Below, one piece after another: positions 17,409 to 25,923 of a stretch of DNA of 45,756 nucleotides. This DNA is from Mycobacterium sp. Its GTDB lineage: Bacteria > Actinomycetota > Actinomycetes > Mycobacteriales > Mycobacteriaceae. The translations under genes were made by a program, and so were the position numbers. Below the pieces are notes generated by a model that saw only the letters and a program-made list of their open reading frames with translations, ran no database searches and had not been told where the DNA came from. How positions within the stretch are numbered: the first letter of the stretch is position 1; each line of letters opens with the position of its first letter. Location: NCBI GenBank assembly GCA_031292665.1, contig JARLGR010000042.1:1-45756 (forward strand). The letters are read 5' to 3'.

Positions 17409-17930
17409 ATGCGGAGAGTCACGGCAGCGGTTGTCGCCGGCCTAGCTGTCTTCACCGCCATTAGCGCATCGGCGGCGACCGGCAGGGCCGATGTTCAATG
17501 TACCGGCCAGGATGAGCCGAACCCCTCGGCGCCAGAGGCTTATCAAGGGCAATACAACTCGACTGTCGCCAAGCCGCTGACGCAGGGCGTGAAAGCCTTC
17601 AACGTCGCGGCCGCCTCCGGCGACGCGCAGCGGATCGCACAGGCGGCCGGGCAACTGTACAACGAAATCTCCACGGCCCCCATGATGTTCGGCACGCAGA
17701 GCCCATTCGGGTGCTACGACCCGGCGGTCCTCGCGGGCCTGCAACAAACCACCAATACCTTCGCCGCCACCCTAGACGGTATCAGCCATGCAGCGGCGGG
17801 GCTCAATGGGAAAAAGCCCACCGACGTGCCCGGGTTGGTTGTGCAGGCCAAGCCGCAGGAGACGGCGTACATCAACGCCCTGAATGCGTACGGCGCTCAA
17901 TTCGGTGGAAAACAGGTGTCGACGTCGTAG
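17409..17930 (+). CDS. small exported protein, unknown function
   Basis: About 173 residues with a Sec signal peptide (RVTAAVVAGLAVFTAISASA, cleavage near RADVQ). The mature part has two cysteines (VQCTGQDEP and FGCYDPAVL), probably disulfide-linked, and is mainly helical with Ala/Gln/Thr-rich stretches. ATG 17409 is chosen because the hydrophobic signal starts there. No family was recognised. It lies 61 bases after the SnoaL-like gene on the same strand. Confidence 0.7.
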   Translation: MRRVTAAVVAGLAVFTAISASAATGRADVQCTGQDEPNPSAPEAYQGQYNSTVAKPLTQGVKAFNVAAASGDAQRIAQAAGQLYNEISTAPMMFGTQSPFGCYDPAVLAGLQQTTNTFAATLDGISHAAAGLNGKKPTDVPGLVVQAKPQETAYINALNAYGAQFGGKQVSTS

Positions 17931-18109
17931 ACGGGGTACGCGTTCGGATGCTCGAGCGCGAGCACGCGTGTCTGCACGGTGACACGCCCGATATCGCTGA
18001 CATTCTGCGGTCGGCTTTGGGAACCCGCGACACGACTTGCTTGCGGGCCCACTGCAGGACGCCCCCCACGGTCGCCGTGACCGCGGGTATACCCAGGCGT
18101 CACCCGGTG

Positions 18110-19213
18110 TCAAACGCGATATATGCGGGCGGCGTTGGCGTGGGCGATCAGGTCGACCACCCGGATGGCGTCGTTTTCGCTCCAGTCGCCGGCGGCGACG
18201 AAGTCGCGAAGCACACGATGAATACCGTTGCGCCACAGTGCCGCACCGAGGAAGTGCAATTCCGCGGGGCCGAAGCCGTCCGACGAGTACAGGATCTTGC
18301 TAAAGGGCGCCAGTTCCAGCAGCCGGGCGATGAACGCCGGCGCCCGGGCCCCTAGATGGCTCACGCTCAAACCTCCGTCGGCGTAGACGTTGTTGAACGC
18401 CTGCGCCAGGTATCCGGCCTCCCGCTCGTACGGGTAACAGTGCAGCAGCACGATCGGGGTGTCGCCGGACCGTCGCAGGAAGTCGAGCAGCAGCAGCGGG
18501 TTGGTCTTGTGCAGATCGCAGTCGCGGTCGCCGAAGCCGACGTGGAACTGCAGGGGCTTGCCGAGCCGCAGCGCCTGGTGCAGCCCGAAACGCAGCAGCA
18601 CCCGATCCTCCAGCCGGACACCGCCGCGATCGCGCCACCGGTGCGCGGCGTCGGTGACCTGCGACGCCGACGGCTCGCTGAGGTCGCCGTCGAACCCGCC
18701 CCGGTAGGCCAGAATGGACTTGGTGGCGACCGCGGTGGCCGCGCGCCGATGCAGCACCTCCTCGAACGCCATCGCATAGTCACCGGGCGCTTGCGCGGCC
18801 TGCTCGGCCACCTCCTCGAGACGAACGATCTCGTGCGCATGGTTGCCTGACAGGGTGGCCACCTCGGTCACGCCGGCCACCCCGGCGATTCCGGTGTCCA
18901 CCAACCAGTCGCTCACCCCCGCGGCCGGCAGGAACAGGCGGGCCAGTTCCGTCTCACCGAGCTGGCTGCGACATTCCCAATACTCTTCCGGTGCAGCGTG
19001 TTTCGGCAGTCCCAGGAGAGGGCCGCAGTGGGCGCGGACGGCGAAGCCGAGTTGGGAGTCGAATCCGGAGTGCGCGGTGGGATCGGTGTTGGCCTCGTTG
19101 AGCGCGTTCTCGAACCGCGGCCGGTCCCCCGCCGTCAACCAGCATCCGTGGACGTGCTGGTCGATCAGCGCCACGTCGTCAATGTGGTGCGCCAGGGCCG
19201 GGTAGTCGGACAA
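18110..19213 (-). CDS. amidohydrolase (Amidohydro_2 family), partner of GlnA3-like protein
   Basis: A 367-residue TIM-barrel metal hydrolase. DQHVHGCW near residue 18 is the HxH metal motif, PLQFHVGFGD and VLLHCYPYEREAGYL carry further His ligands, and YSSDGFGPAELHFLGAALWR holds the final Asp. Related proteins occur fused to a glutamine-synthetase-like domain (FluG) or beside glnA-like genes that handle polyamines or other amines. Here it lies 13 bases after the glnA3-like gene, so one operon; this fits gamma-glutamylation of an amine followed by hydrolysis. I recall Rv1879-Rv1878 as the same pair. Confidence 0.85.
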   Translation of the reverse strand: MSDYPALAHHIDDVALIDQHVHGCWLTAGDRPRFENALNEANTDPTAHSGFDSQLGFAVRAHCGPLLGLPKHAAPEEYWECRSQLGETELARLFLPAAGVSDWLVDTGIAGVAGVTEVATLSGNHAHEIVRLEEVAEQAAQAPGDYAMAFEEVLHRRAATAVATKSILAYRGGFDGDLSEPSASQVTDAAHRWRDRGGVRLEDRVLLRFGLHQALRLGKPLQFHVGFGDRDCDLHKTNPLLLLDFLRRSGDTPIVLLHCYPYEREAGYLAQAFNNVYADGGLSVSHLGARAPAFIARLLELAPFSKILYSSDGFGPAELHFLGAALWRNGIHRVLRDFVAAGDWSENDAIRVVDLIAHANAARIYRV

Positions 19214-19226
19214 CCGTCACACGCCC

Positions 19227-20579
19227 TCACACGCTCCAGGCCATCCGGAACTTGTCCGCCAGTTGCTCGGCGTCGAGGTTGCCGTACCGCTCCTGCTCCA
19301 GGCGGCGGACCGCGATCACCATGTCGACCGCGGGATCGCCCAGGATGCCCCGCAGCAGCTTCGAATCGTCCAGGGCCGCAATAGCTGCGGCCTGGCTCGC
19401 GGGCAGGAGCACGGTTCCGGCCTGCTCACGTTCGGCGTCGGAGAGCAGGGCCGGGTCGACGGTGGTCTCCGGCGGCAACGGCGCTTCGCGCTTGATTCCG
19501 TCCAGCGCCAGCCCGAGAATCGCCGCCGACGCCAGATACGGGTTGGCCGAGGGATCGATGACCTTGACTTCCACGTTGCCCCCGCGCGGGCTGCCGGGCC
19601 CGCCCTTGACGAACCGCACTGCGGCTTCGCGGTTCTCGGTGCCCCAGCACACATAGGCGCCCGACCAGTTGCCGGGGTGCATGCGCAGCCCGGACACGAT
19701 CGATCCGCACAGGATGCCCTGCGCCTCCGGCAGGCCACGCAGCACGCCCGCCACCGCGCTCTCCCCCGCCGAGCTCATGCCGTGGGCGCCCGTGCCGTCG
19801 GAAAACAGCGGCCCCTCCGGCATACTCAGCGAGAAGTGTTGGTGGGCACCGGATCCGACGCTGCCGGCGAACGGCGCCGGAGACAGGCTGATGCGCAGTC
19901 CGTGGCGGCGCGCCGCGCGGCTGACGACGAGCCGGATCAGCACCACCTGGTCCGCGGCGGCCAGCGGAGGCTGCGGCGGCAGGGAGAGCTCGAACTGGTT
20001 GGCACCGTACTCGGGGTGGAACTGCTCGATCGCGACACCGGCGGCCGTGGCCGACCCGATGACGTCCCGCACGAACGCTTCGTGCTCGAGCACGCCCGCG
20101 AGGCCGTATTGCGCCCACAGCGTCGACGGCAACCGGGCGCCGTCCGGGGCGACCAGCAGAAATTCCATCTCGTGGCCGATCGCCGCCTCGATGCCGGCCT
20201 CGGTGAGCGCGTCCTGGATCCGGCTCAGGGTGCCCCGCGCGCACGCCGCGACGGGTGTGCCGTCCTGCTCGAAAAAGGCGGCGGGCGCCCACGCCAACCC
20301 GTCGCCGATCATGCGCAGTGCCGACAGGTCGATTCGCAGGCGTTGATCGCCGACCACGCCGACGTCGCGGGTGAAGGCGATGCCACTCTGGTCGACGGCG
20401 AACGCATGCCAGGAGGGACTGGCACCCAGGCCCGGATCCGCGAACGTGTTCGTCCGCCGGATCGGCACTGTCTTGGCCAGGGTGAGCCCGGCCGGGTTGA
20501 CGACGGTGCCGATGACCGTGTCGACGCCCTCGGCCTCCAACCGGGCGATCGCCGCAGCGGCCAGTGGTGTGCCAGTCAT
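19227..20579 (-). CDS. glnA3: glutamine synthetase-like protein GlnA3
   Basis: A 450-residue class I GS homologue, probably a gamma-glutamyl-amine ligase rather than a housekeeping glutamine synthetase. Visible metal and substrate motifs are GHEMEFLL (ExE), EYGANQFELSL, GSGAHQHFSL, ENREAAVRF and NVEVKVIDPSANPYL. In true GS the last one normally reads ExR; here it is Glu-Val-Lys, which alters the ammonia/glutamate side of the site. It lacks the Tyr-adenylylation loop of GlnA1. Upstream neighbour is an LLM oxidoreductase 30 bases away, downstream the amidohydrolase. Glutamylation of polyamines or other amines is likely from the family context. Confidence 0.88.
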   Translation of the reverse strand: MTGTPLAAAAIARLEAEGVDTVIGTVVNPAGLTLAKTVPIRRTNTFADPGLGASPSWHAFAVDQSGIAFTRDVGVVGDQRLRIDLSALRMIGDGLAWAPAAFFEQDGTPVAACARGTLSRIQDALTEAGIEAAIGHEMEFLLVAPDGARLPSTLWAQYGLAGVLEHEAFVRDVIGSATAAGVAIEQFHPEYGANQFELSLPPQPPLAAADQVVLIRLVVSRAARRHGLRISLSPAPFAGSVGSGAHQHFSLSMPEGPLFSDGTGAHGMSSAGESAVAGVLRGLPEAQGILCGSIVSGLRMHPGNWSGAYVCWGTENREAAVRFVKGGPGSPRGGNVEVKVIDPSANPYLASAAILGLALDGIKREAPLPPETTVDPALLSDAEREQAGTVLLPASQAAAIAALDDSKLLRGILGDPAVDMVIAVRRLEQERYGNLDAEQLADKFRMAWSV

Positions 20580-20609
20580 GGCAGCAATTGTGCAGCGTCG
20601 CGTGCCTGA

Positions 20610-21518
20610 TCAGTTCTGGCGGTCGAGCAACTCGGTGACGAACCGGTCGATGAAGCGCGTCAATGGCGTGCCGGCCGCCGGCCGGATGACGAATTTCGAC
20701 AATCCCGCGTCGATGTAGGCGTCGAGTTGGCGGTGCAGCCGATTCCAGTCGGCGGCGATCAGCTCGCCGGGGTCGACGTCCGGACGGCGGTGCCTCGCCG
20801 CCGCGACCGCCGCCGCGGGCAACTCGCCGTCGGCCCCTTCCACGACGGCCAACGAGATGCCGAAGTGATCGGGTTCGATTCGCCGGTCGGCCTGTGCCGC
20901 GGCCCGTTCGATCGCCTCGCGCCCCGCTCGCGCCTCGGTCGGCGTCAGGAAACTGCCCAACCAACCGTCGGCCAACGCGCCGATGCGACGGAACGCCGCC
21001 GGCGCCGAGCCGCCCAGCCAGATGTCGAGCGGGGGCCACGGCCGCGGCGCGACCGCGACCCCGCTCGCGCTGAAAAACCGTCCGGCGTAGCTGGCCGAGT
21101 CGTCGACCAGCGCCGAGCGCAGCACCCGCAGCGACTCGTCGAACACCGCGGCCCGCTGTCCCTCGGGGACCACGAACAGCTCGCGCTCGGCCGGTATCGC
21201 GGAGCGCAGACCGAAGACGGGCAGGACCCGCTTCGGCGCGACAGCCGCCAGGGACGCCAGCTGTTTGGCGACCAGCACCGGATGCCGGCCCGGGAGCACG
21301 GCCACCGATGTGCCGACCTTCAGCCGGGTGGTCCGGGCCAGCGCGTAGGCCATCCCGACCACCGGGTCCACGGCCGGGGAGTACACCAGCTCGGAGAACC
21401 ACAGCGAGTCCACCCCGCTGCTCTCCAGGTGGTCGACGATGCCGGCGAGCTCATCGGGAGCGGTGTTGGCGCCCAGACCCACGCCGAAGCGAATCTTCAC
21501 CGGCGTCGTCCCTTCCAT
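20610..21518 (-). CDS. LLM-class (F420-dependent) oxidoreductase
   Basis: A 302-residue luciferase-like monooxygenase superfamily protein: IRFGVGLGANTAPDELAGIV at the start, SLWFSELVYSPAVDPVVG, TSVAVLPGRHPVLVAKQLAS and a PPLDIWLGGSAPAAFRRIG segment. In mycobacteria such proteins usually use F420. ATG 21518 chosen; GTG at 21500 (VKIRFGVG) is possible. It lies just upstream of glnA3 on the same strand and might be in the same operon. This gene is not in the M. tuberculosis block as I remember it. Substrate unknown. Confidence 0.85.
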   Translation of the reverse strand: MEGTTPVKIRFGVGLGANTAPDELAGIVDHLESSGVDSLWFSELVYSPAVDPVVGMAYALARTTRLKVGTSVAVLPGRHPVLVAKQLASLAAVAPKRVLPVFGLRSAIPAERELFVVPEGQRAAVFDESLRVLRSALVDDSASYAGRFFSASGVAVAPRPWPPLDIWLGGSAPAAFRRIGALADGWLGSFLTPTEARAGREAIERAAAQADRRIEPDHFGISLAVVEGADGELPAAAVAAARHRRPDVDPGELIAADWNRLHRQLDAYIDAGLSKFVIRPAAGTPLTRFIDRFVTELLDRQN

Positions 21519-21665
21519 GTCCCTCCCGCTCTCGTGTCACTGGCGCGGGGCAACGGGAGTTGTGCCCGCGAAACATAAAGCACTGCTAGGTCTATCGGCG
21601 TGTCGTCGCAGCCATTGCAGTGTCGCGACGGGACCGGCCGGCCTCGGGCGCGTCGGCGTCTGCGG

Positions 21666-22160
21666 CTACGCGCGGCTGGGCAGGGTCAGCCTGCAGGCCT
21701 GCCCGATGTCCAGCGTCCGCAGGACGCGCCCCATACCGACCCACAGCGCACACGAGATCGCCAGGTCGGCCAGCAGCTCGTCGGAGAAGTGCTCGGCGCA
21801 GCGGCTCCAGAAGCCTTCGTCCTCGCGCAGCACCTTGTGCTCGGTGGAGAACCGGTGGGCGAACTCCGCCGCCAGCCGCTCCTGTTCGCTGTAGCCGGGC
21901 CACGTGCGCCACTCGGGCGCATGGTCGTATAGCTCCTCGTCGACGCCCTCCGCGGGCCCGTCGGCGTCGCGGGTGTTGACGCAGACGATGCACTCGTTGT
22001 TGTGGGCGATCACGGCCCGCGCGAGCTCGCGGGTGCGCAGCGGCAACCGGTTCTTGGTGTAGACCGCGCGGCTCAAGCCCGCGAGCGCGCCGCCCAGCTC
22101 GGGAGATTTCACAAACCAGCCGGCCACGTCGTCGTCGGCAAAGGTTCCGATTCGGCTCAT
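21666..22160 (-). CDS. carboxymuconolactone decarboxylase / AhpD-like protein
   Basis: A 164-residue helical protein of the AhpD-like fold. PLRTRELARAVIAHNNECIVC carries the redox CxxC (Cys-Ile-Val-Cys), followed by a VNTRDADGPAEGVDEELY stretch and a long second half. ATG 22160 fits the family start. AhpD-like proteins reduce peroxiredoxin partners, or in other members decarboxylate lactones; the usual His two residues beyond the CxxC is not seen, so an AhpD role is uncertain. It sits beside the decayed MFS gene. Confidence 0.8.
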   Translation of the reverse strand: MSRIGTFADDDVAGWFVKSPELGGALAGLSRAVYTKNRLPLRTRELARAVIAHNNECIVCVNTRDADGPAEGVDEELYDHAPEWRTWPGYSEQERLAAEFAHRFSTEHKVLREDEGFWSRCAEHFSDELLADLAISCALWVGMGRVLRTLDIGQACRLTLPSRA

Positions 22161-22197
22161 GGCGTGATGGTACGCCCGCGGCCTTCCCGGGCAACAC

Positions 22198-22971
22198 TTA
22201 CCGGGAACCCGCTCCGACAGCGTCCGTGGGAATCTTCGTGGTGGGACGTTCGTCGTGCCAGTCCCGTTGCGCCACAACGCGGCCCGCGACGCGTCCGAGT
22301 GCGGCTTCCACCGCGCGGCGGTCCGGGATGGCGGGCTTGGTGGACGCGGTCATCGCGGGGATCGCGGCGGCCGCGACGACGATGACCACCACCGAGATCG
22401 GCACGTTGATGTAGAACGCCCACCGCCACGTCAGGTAGTCGGTGAATTAACCGCCCAGCAGCGGACCGACCACCGTCATGACACCGAAGACGGCGCCCAG
22501 GATGCCGTGATAGCGGCCCCGGTCCCGCAGCGGGACCACCTCACCGATCAACGCGCTGGCCGTGACCGTGATCCCGCCGCCGATGCCCTGCAGGGCCCGC
22601 GATGCCACCAGCATGGCCATCGACTGGGCCAGCCCGCAGTTCGCCGAGCCGACGACAAAGAACAACACTGCCGCCTGGAACACCCGCTTGCGGCCGAACA
22701 GGTCGCCGAGCTTGCCGACCAGCGCGGTGACGATCGTGGAGGCCAGCGGGTAACCGGTGACGACCCACGACTGATGGCCGGCATCGCCAAGGTTGGCGAC
22801 GATGGTGGGCAACGCCGTTGCGACGATCGTCTGGTCGAGCGCCGCGAGCAGCATGCCCAGCACGACCGCCACGAAGATGAGGTTGCGTCGCTGCGGGCTG
22901 ATCCGCTCGCTACCGGGGAGGGAATCCCCGGCCCGGGTAGCCGGGGTCGCCCCTGCTCTCGGGCTGCGCAT
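22198..22971 (-). pseudogene. MFS drug transporter (DHA2/EmrB-QacA type), decayed
   Basis: The first part encodes the N-terminal helices: LGMLLAALDQTIVATALPTI, the motif-A loop GKLGDLFGRKRVF and SRALQGIGGGITVTASALIG. At 22447-22449 a TAA stop interrupts ...VVGPLLGG, but the same frame continues with FTDYLTWRWAFYINVPISVV and VVIVVAAAAIPA, the next helix. Soon afterwards the protein runs into an unrelated-looking polar tail and ends at 22198. A complete transporter of this type has 12-14 helices in 500-690 residues; here only about 250 codons remain. So there is one nonsense mutation and a large internal or 3' deletion. I recall the homologue in M. tuberculosis as Rv1877, next to bfrA as here. 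Confidence 0.88.
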
Positions 22972-23015
22972 GCTCCCCGTCGGTGGCTAGGGACCCCCGC
23001 GGATCCCCGCTGAGG

Positions 23016-23495
23016 TCAGCTCGGCGGGCGGGAGACGCACTGCGCCGAGTAGAGCTCCTCGCCCAACTTGTCCATCAGCTCCAGCTGGGTCTGCAGGTAG
23101 TCGACGTGCAACTCCTCGTCGGCCACGATCTTCTCCAACAGGATGGCGCTGGTGGTGTCTTGCTTTTCCCGGCACATGATGATTCCCGGCTTGAGCCGGT
23201 TCAACACATCGAACTCGATGGCCAGGTCGGCCTCGAACTGCTCGCGCAGCGTCTGGCCGACGCGCAACGATCCGATTCGCTGGTAGTTGGGCAGGCCGTC
23301 GAGCAACAGGATGCGATCGGTGATCTCCTCGGCGTGCCGCATCTCGTCGAAGGACTCGTCGCGCGTGTGCTTCGCCAATTCGGTGAAACCCCAGTTGTCC
23401 TGCATTTTCGAGTGCAGAAAGTACTGGTTGATGGCGGTGAGCTCGCTGGTCAACTGCTCGTTGAGCAGGCGCAAAACGTCCGGGTCCCCTTGCAT
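23016..23495 (-). CDS. bfrA: bacterioferritin
   Basis: A 159-residue heme-containing ferritin that oxidises and stores iron in a 24-mer shell. The start MQGDPDVLRLLNEQLTSELT fits BfrA, and 159 residues is its usual length. Ferroxidase ligands are present at Glu18, Glu51 and His54, with further Glu in the second helix pair and EELHVDYLQTQLELM near the C-terminus; Met52 is the heme ligand. Divergent from bfd; tandem IdeR-type boxes lie in the 292-bp region between them. In M. tuberculosis IdeR with iron activates bfrA, so iron-induced expression is expected. Confidence 0.95.
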   Translation of the reverse strand: MQGDPDVLRLLNEQLTSELTAINQYFLHSKMQDNWGFTELAKHTRDESFDEMRHAEEITDRILLLDGLPNYQRIGSLRVGQTLREQFEADLAIEFDVLNRLKPGIIMCREKQDTTSAILLEKIVADEELHVDYLQTQLELMDKLGEELYSAQCVSRPPS

Positions 23496-23663
23496 ATCAC
23501 TCCTCCGGTATGGCTGTCCTGGCTGACCGAGGCAGGGTGCAGGGCGCAAGCGCACCGACCTCGCCTATACCGGACTTTGCCATGCCGACCCGCGATCGGC
23601 CAGCAAGGTATGGCTCTGCTCAGTGCGTGGCGCGTGGGCCGGATCACTCGGATCGCGCCGCGG

Positions 23664-23706
23664 TTAGCTTAGACTCCGCCAACCTTCTTAGGTTAGACTT
23701 CACTAA
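23664..23706. promoter_or_regulatory. tandem IdeR boxes between bfrA and bfd
   Basis: Two 19-bp sites start 24 bases apart. TTAGGTTAGACTTCACTAA (23688-23706) matches the IdeR consensus TTAGGTTAGGCTAACCTAA in 15 of 19 positions; TTAGCTTAGACTCCGCCAA (23664-23682) in 13. IdeR is the iron-dependent regulator of mycobacteria. The boxes lie 169 bases upstream of bfrA and 82 bases upstream of bfd, so both could respond to iron. Confidence 0.85.
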
Positions 23707-23787
23707 CGTACGGCCGTTGGTGGTCGCCTGATCAGGCTTTCGAAGGTTTCGCGAAGGAGATGGTGTCGGCGTGCAGGAGGTGTGCTG

Positions 23788-23967
23788 ATGTACGTCTGCC
23801 TTTGTGTCGGGGCCACCAATCAGACCGTGTCCGACGCCGTCGAGCAGGGTGCGTCCACGTCCAAAGAGGTCACCGCGGCGTGCGGAGCCGGCGGCGACTG
23901 CGGGCGGTGCAGGCGCACGCTGCGGGCGATCATCGCCGCCTCGTGCAAGCTCGAGCCGGCCTCGTAA
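23788..23967 (+). CDS. bfd: bacterioferritin-associated ferredoxin
   Basis: A 59-residue [2Fe-2S] protein that donates electrons to bacterioferritin so that stored ferric iron is released. It begins MYVCLCVGATNQTVSDAVEQ, with the CxC at residues 4 and 6, and ends with CGAGGDCGRCRRTLR carrying the second CxxC of the BFD fold. ATG 23788 follows CAGGAGG with seven bases of spacing; GTG 23782 is an in-frame alternative. Divergent from bfrA, with IdeR boxes upstream. In many bacteria bfd is induced when iron is scarce, the opposite of bfrA here, so the shared boxes are interesting. Confidence 0.93.
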   Translation: MYVCLCVGATNQTVSDAVEQGASTSKEVTAACGAGGDCGRCRRTLRAIIAASCKLEPAS

Positions 23968-23988
23968 CGACCGAGGGTCAGCGGTTTT

Positions 23989-24741
23989 TTAGCGGCCTTT
24001 GTTGAAGTCCGCCAGGGCCGCGGCGTTGGCCTGGGTCCCCATGAGTTCGGCGAAGTGGGCGTTTTCGCGCGCCGTGGCCGCCGCGATCTCGGGCCGGACG
24101 GGTTCCATCATCGTGTGCTTGACGGCCATCAGGCTCGAGATCGGCCGGGCCGCAAGGACTTCGGCGTGCCGACGCGCTTCGGGAAGCAGTTCCTCCGGCT
24201 CGCACACCCGCCAGACGAGGCCCATGCGCAACGCCTCGTGGGCGTCGACCCATTCCGAGGACATCAACAGCCAGGCGGCGTTTTGCCGTCCCACCAGTTG
24301 CGGCAGCAGATATGACGACGCCGCTTCCGGCGCCACGCCCAGGCTGGTGAACGGGCACTTCAGTCGCGCCGTCGACGACATGAAGGCCAGGTCGGCATAG
24401 CCGAGAATGGTTGCGCCGATCCCCACCCCCACGCCGTTGACGGCGCAGATCAGCGGCTTCGGGAATGCGCTGAGCGCATCGATGAGACCGCGGAAGCCGT
24501 GCTTACCGGGCTTGAAGTCCGGATTTGTGACCATGGCCTGCATCTCTGCGAGATCGGTCCCGGCGCTGAAGCCGCGGCCGGTACCGGTCAGCAACACGAC
24601 GGCCACCTCCGGATCCTCGGCGGCGGCCAGCAGCGCTTCGGTGGTGGCGTCGTAGAGGGCTTCGTTGAAGGCGTTGAGCGCCTCGGGCCGGTCCAGCGTG
24701 AGGGTGCGCACCCGCTTGTCGTCGTTGATCTGCAGCGTCAC
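23989..24741 (-). CDS. enoyl-CoA hydratase/isomerase family protein
   Basis: A 250-residue crotonase. Family parts: RTLTLDRPEALNAFNEALYD, the oxyanion loop GTGRGFSAGTDLAEM, the second oxyanion glycine in VNGVGVGIGATILGYADLAF and LGVAPEAASSYLLPQLVGRQ, with a Glu where hydratases carry their second catalytic acid. The first catalytic Glu is replaced (KCPFTSLG), which is more like delta3,delta2-enoyl-CoA isomerases. Function in lipid or sterol side-chain degradation is possible but not shown. The stop is 21 bases from the bfd stop; it runs 18 bases from the PPOX gene upstream. Confidence 0.87.
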   Translation of the reverse strand: MTLQINDDKRVRTLTLDRPEALNAFNEALYDATTEALLAAAEDPEVAVVLLTGTGRGFSAGTDLAEMQAMVTNPDFKPGKHGFRGLIDALSAFPKPLICAVNGVGVGIGATILGYADLAFMSSTARLKCPFTSLGVAPEAASSYLLPQLVGRQNAAWLLMSSEWVDAHEALRMGLVWRVCEPEELLPEARRHAEVLAARPISSLMAVKHTMMEPVRPEIAAATARENAHFAELMGTQANAAALADFNKGR

Positions 24742-24759
24742 GGCTGCAGCCTAACCACC

Positions 24760-25203
24760 TCAGCCGTTGCTGTAGACGCGGGTCGGCGCGATCAACACCA
24801 CGGCGCGCCCCTCCCTGGCCATGACCCGGTCGTACTCGTCCCAGTCGTCGTGGGTGCCGCCCGCCGCGGTGAAGACCTCGCGGAGCAGCAGCCGCAGCCG
24901 GTCGGTGCCCGCCAGCCAGGGCTGCGCGTCGTCGGGACCGGCCAACTCCGCGCGGCCCTCGACGGTCGCCCACTGCCAGCCGTCGCGGAAGGTGACGGCG
25001 AGCTGGGGGCGCGCCCGCAGGTTGGCGAGTTTGACCTTGCCGTAGGTGGTGAAGCCCAGCGCCGGCTCACCGGTCGCCGGGTGCGGCAGCAGGCCGACGT
25101 TGACCAGCGACGCCTGCAACGTTCCGTCGGCCCGAACCGTGGACACCACCGCCAAACCGTGTTCCGCCGCCGCCAGCGCGACGGCGTCACCCAATGTCGT
25201 CAT
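24760..25203 (-). CDS. PPOX-class (F420-binding) oxidoreductase-like protein
   Basis: A 147-residue split-beta-barrel protein of the pyridoxamine-phosphate-oxidase superfamily. GLAVVSTVRADGTLQASLVN is the first pair of strands, GFTTYGKVKLANLRARPQLA carries the usual nucleotide-phosphate contacts, and YDRVMAREGRAVVLIAPTRV closes the domain. Related mycobacterial proteins (I recall Rv1875) bind F420 and reduce unknown substrates. Nine bases from the next gene, so probably co-transcribed with it. Confidence 0.85.
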   Translation of the reverse strand: MTTLGDAVALAAAEHGLAVVSTVRADGTLQASLVNVGLLPHPATGEPALGFTTYGKVKLANLRARPQLAVTFRDGWQWATVEGRAELAGPDDAQPWLAGTDRLRLLLREVFTAAGGTHDDWDEYDRVMAREGRAVVLIAPTRVYSNG

Positions 25204-25212
25204 GGGGGTTCC

Positions 25213-25914
25213 TTACCTTGTGAACGGTGTCGCGATGACGTAGCGGCTGGTGGGCACCGTGTCGATGTTCTGGTTGGCGCCGAACGCGGATGTGCTGGCG
25301 ACCATCCGCCCCAGGCGGTCCTGCAGCTCGGCGTCGTCGGCGGCACCGAAGAACGCGTGCAGATCGCTGATCGCCTCGATGGGGAACAACTCTTCGACGA
25401 TCCCCGCGATGTCCGGTGCGCCCGGGGTGAGCGTTCTCACCACCCAGTTCTGGGTGTAGCCGAACGTCGACTGTGTCTCGACGGCCACCGAGGTGTGGTT
25501 GAGCTGCCAGCGGCCAAGCCAGGTTGCCACGTCCAGCTCCGCGGGACGGCGAAGCAACGCGATGTTAGCCAAACCCGTTGTGCGAGAGCCGGTTTCGATC
25601 AGCGGCCCGGGCAGTGGAACCGATTCGGTCACCAGGTAGGCGCCCAGCTGCTCGCATTCTTGGGCGAGGATGTCGAGCGCCGCGGTCATCTGCTCGCCAT
25701 AGCACTGCTGGGTCCACACGCTCACCACCGCGGCAACCGGCGGATCCAGCGTCGTCAGCGTCATCAGTGACCGACGCACCGCGTCGTCGCGGACATTGAC
25801 CGAAAGCCCGGGCAGGCCCAGTCCCAGCAGCGCATCTGCGACCGGACCCCGCTGCCGGGCGCACCACTCTTCGTCCGAGTCGGCACGCATCAGCACGGCG
25901 ACGACCTTCTCCAT
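25213..25914 (-). CDS. conserved mycobacterial protein (EthD-like dimeric ferredoxin fold), unknown function
   Basis: A 233-residue protein without signal peptide. Its layout suggests two ferredoxin-like halves: VVAVLMRADSDEEWCARQRG, then ANIALLRRPAELDVATWLGR followed by WQLNHTSVAVETQSTFGYTQ and VVRTLTPG. EthD-like proteins show such repeats of strand-helix-helix-strand. It is followed nine bases later by the PPOX gene and preceded by oxyR on the same strand after nine bases, so oxyR may be read through into it. I recall Rv1874 as its homologue. Confidence 0.75.
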   Translation of the reverse strand: MEKVVAVLMRADSDEEWCARQRGPVADALLGLGLPGLSVNVRDDAVRRSLMTLTTLDPPVAAVVSVWTQQCYGEQMTAALDILAQECEQLGAYLVTESVPLPGPLIETGSRTTGLANIALLRRPAELDVATWLGRWQLNHTSVAVETQSTFGYTQNWVVRTLTPGAPDIAGIVEELFPIEAISDLHAFFGAADDAELQDRLGRMVASTSAFGANQNIDTVPTSRYVIATPFTR

Positions 25915-25923
25915 GAGGTGAAC

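Noticed and set aside
17931..18109. A small gene or RNA in the 179-bp gap between the exported protein and the amidohydrolase.
   Set aside because: Open frames exist on the minus strand but have no start signal and no recognised family; no tRNA-like fold is visible.
19426..21402. A 658-codon open minus-strand frame over glnA3 and the LLM gene, and similar long frames over cyp125, lon and lldD2.
   Set aside because: They overlap well-supported genes in another frame or on the other strand and are rich in Arg, Gly and Pro, as expected for non-coding frames of GC-rich DNA.
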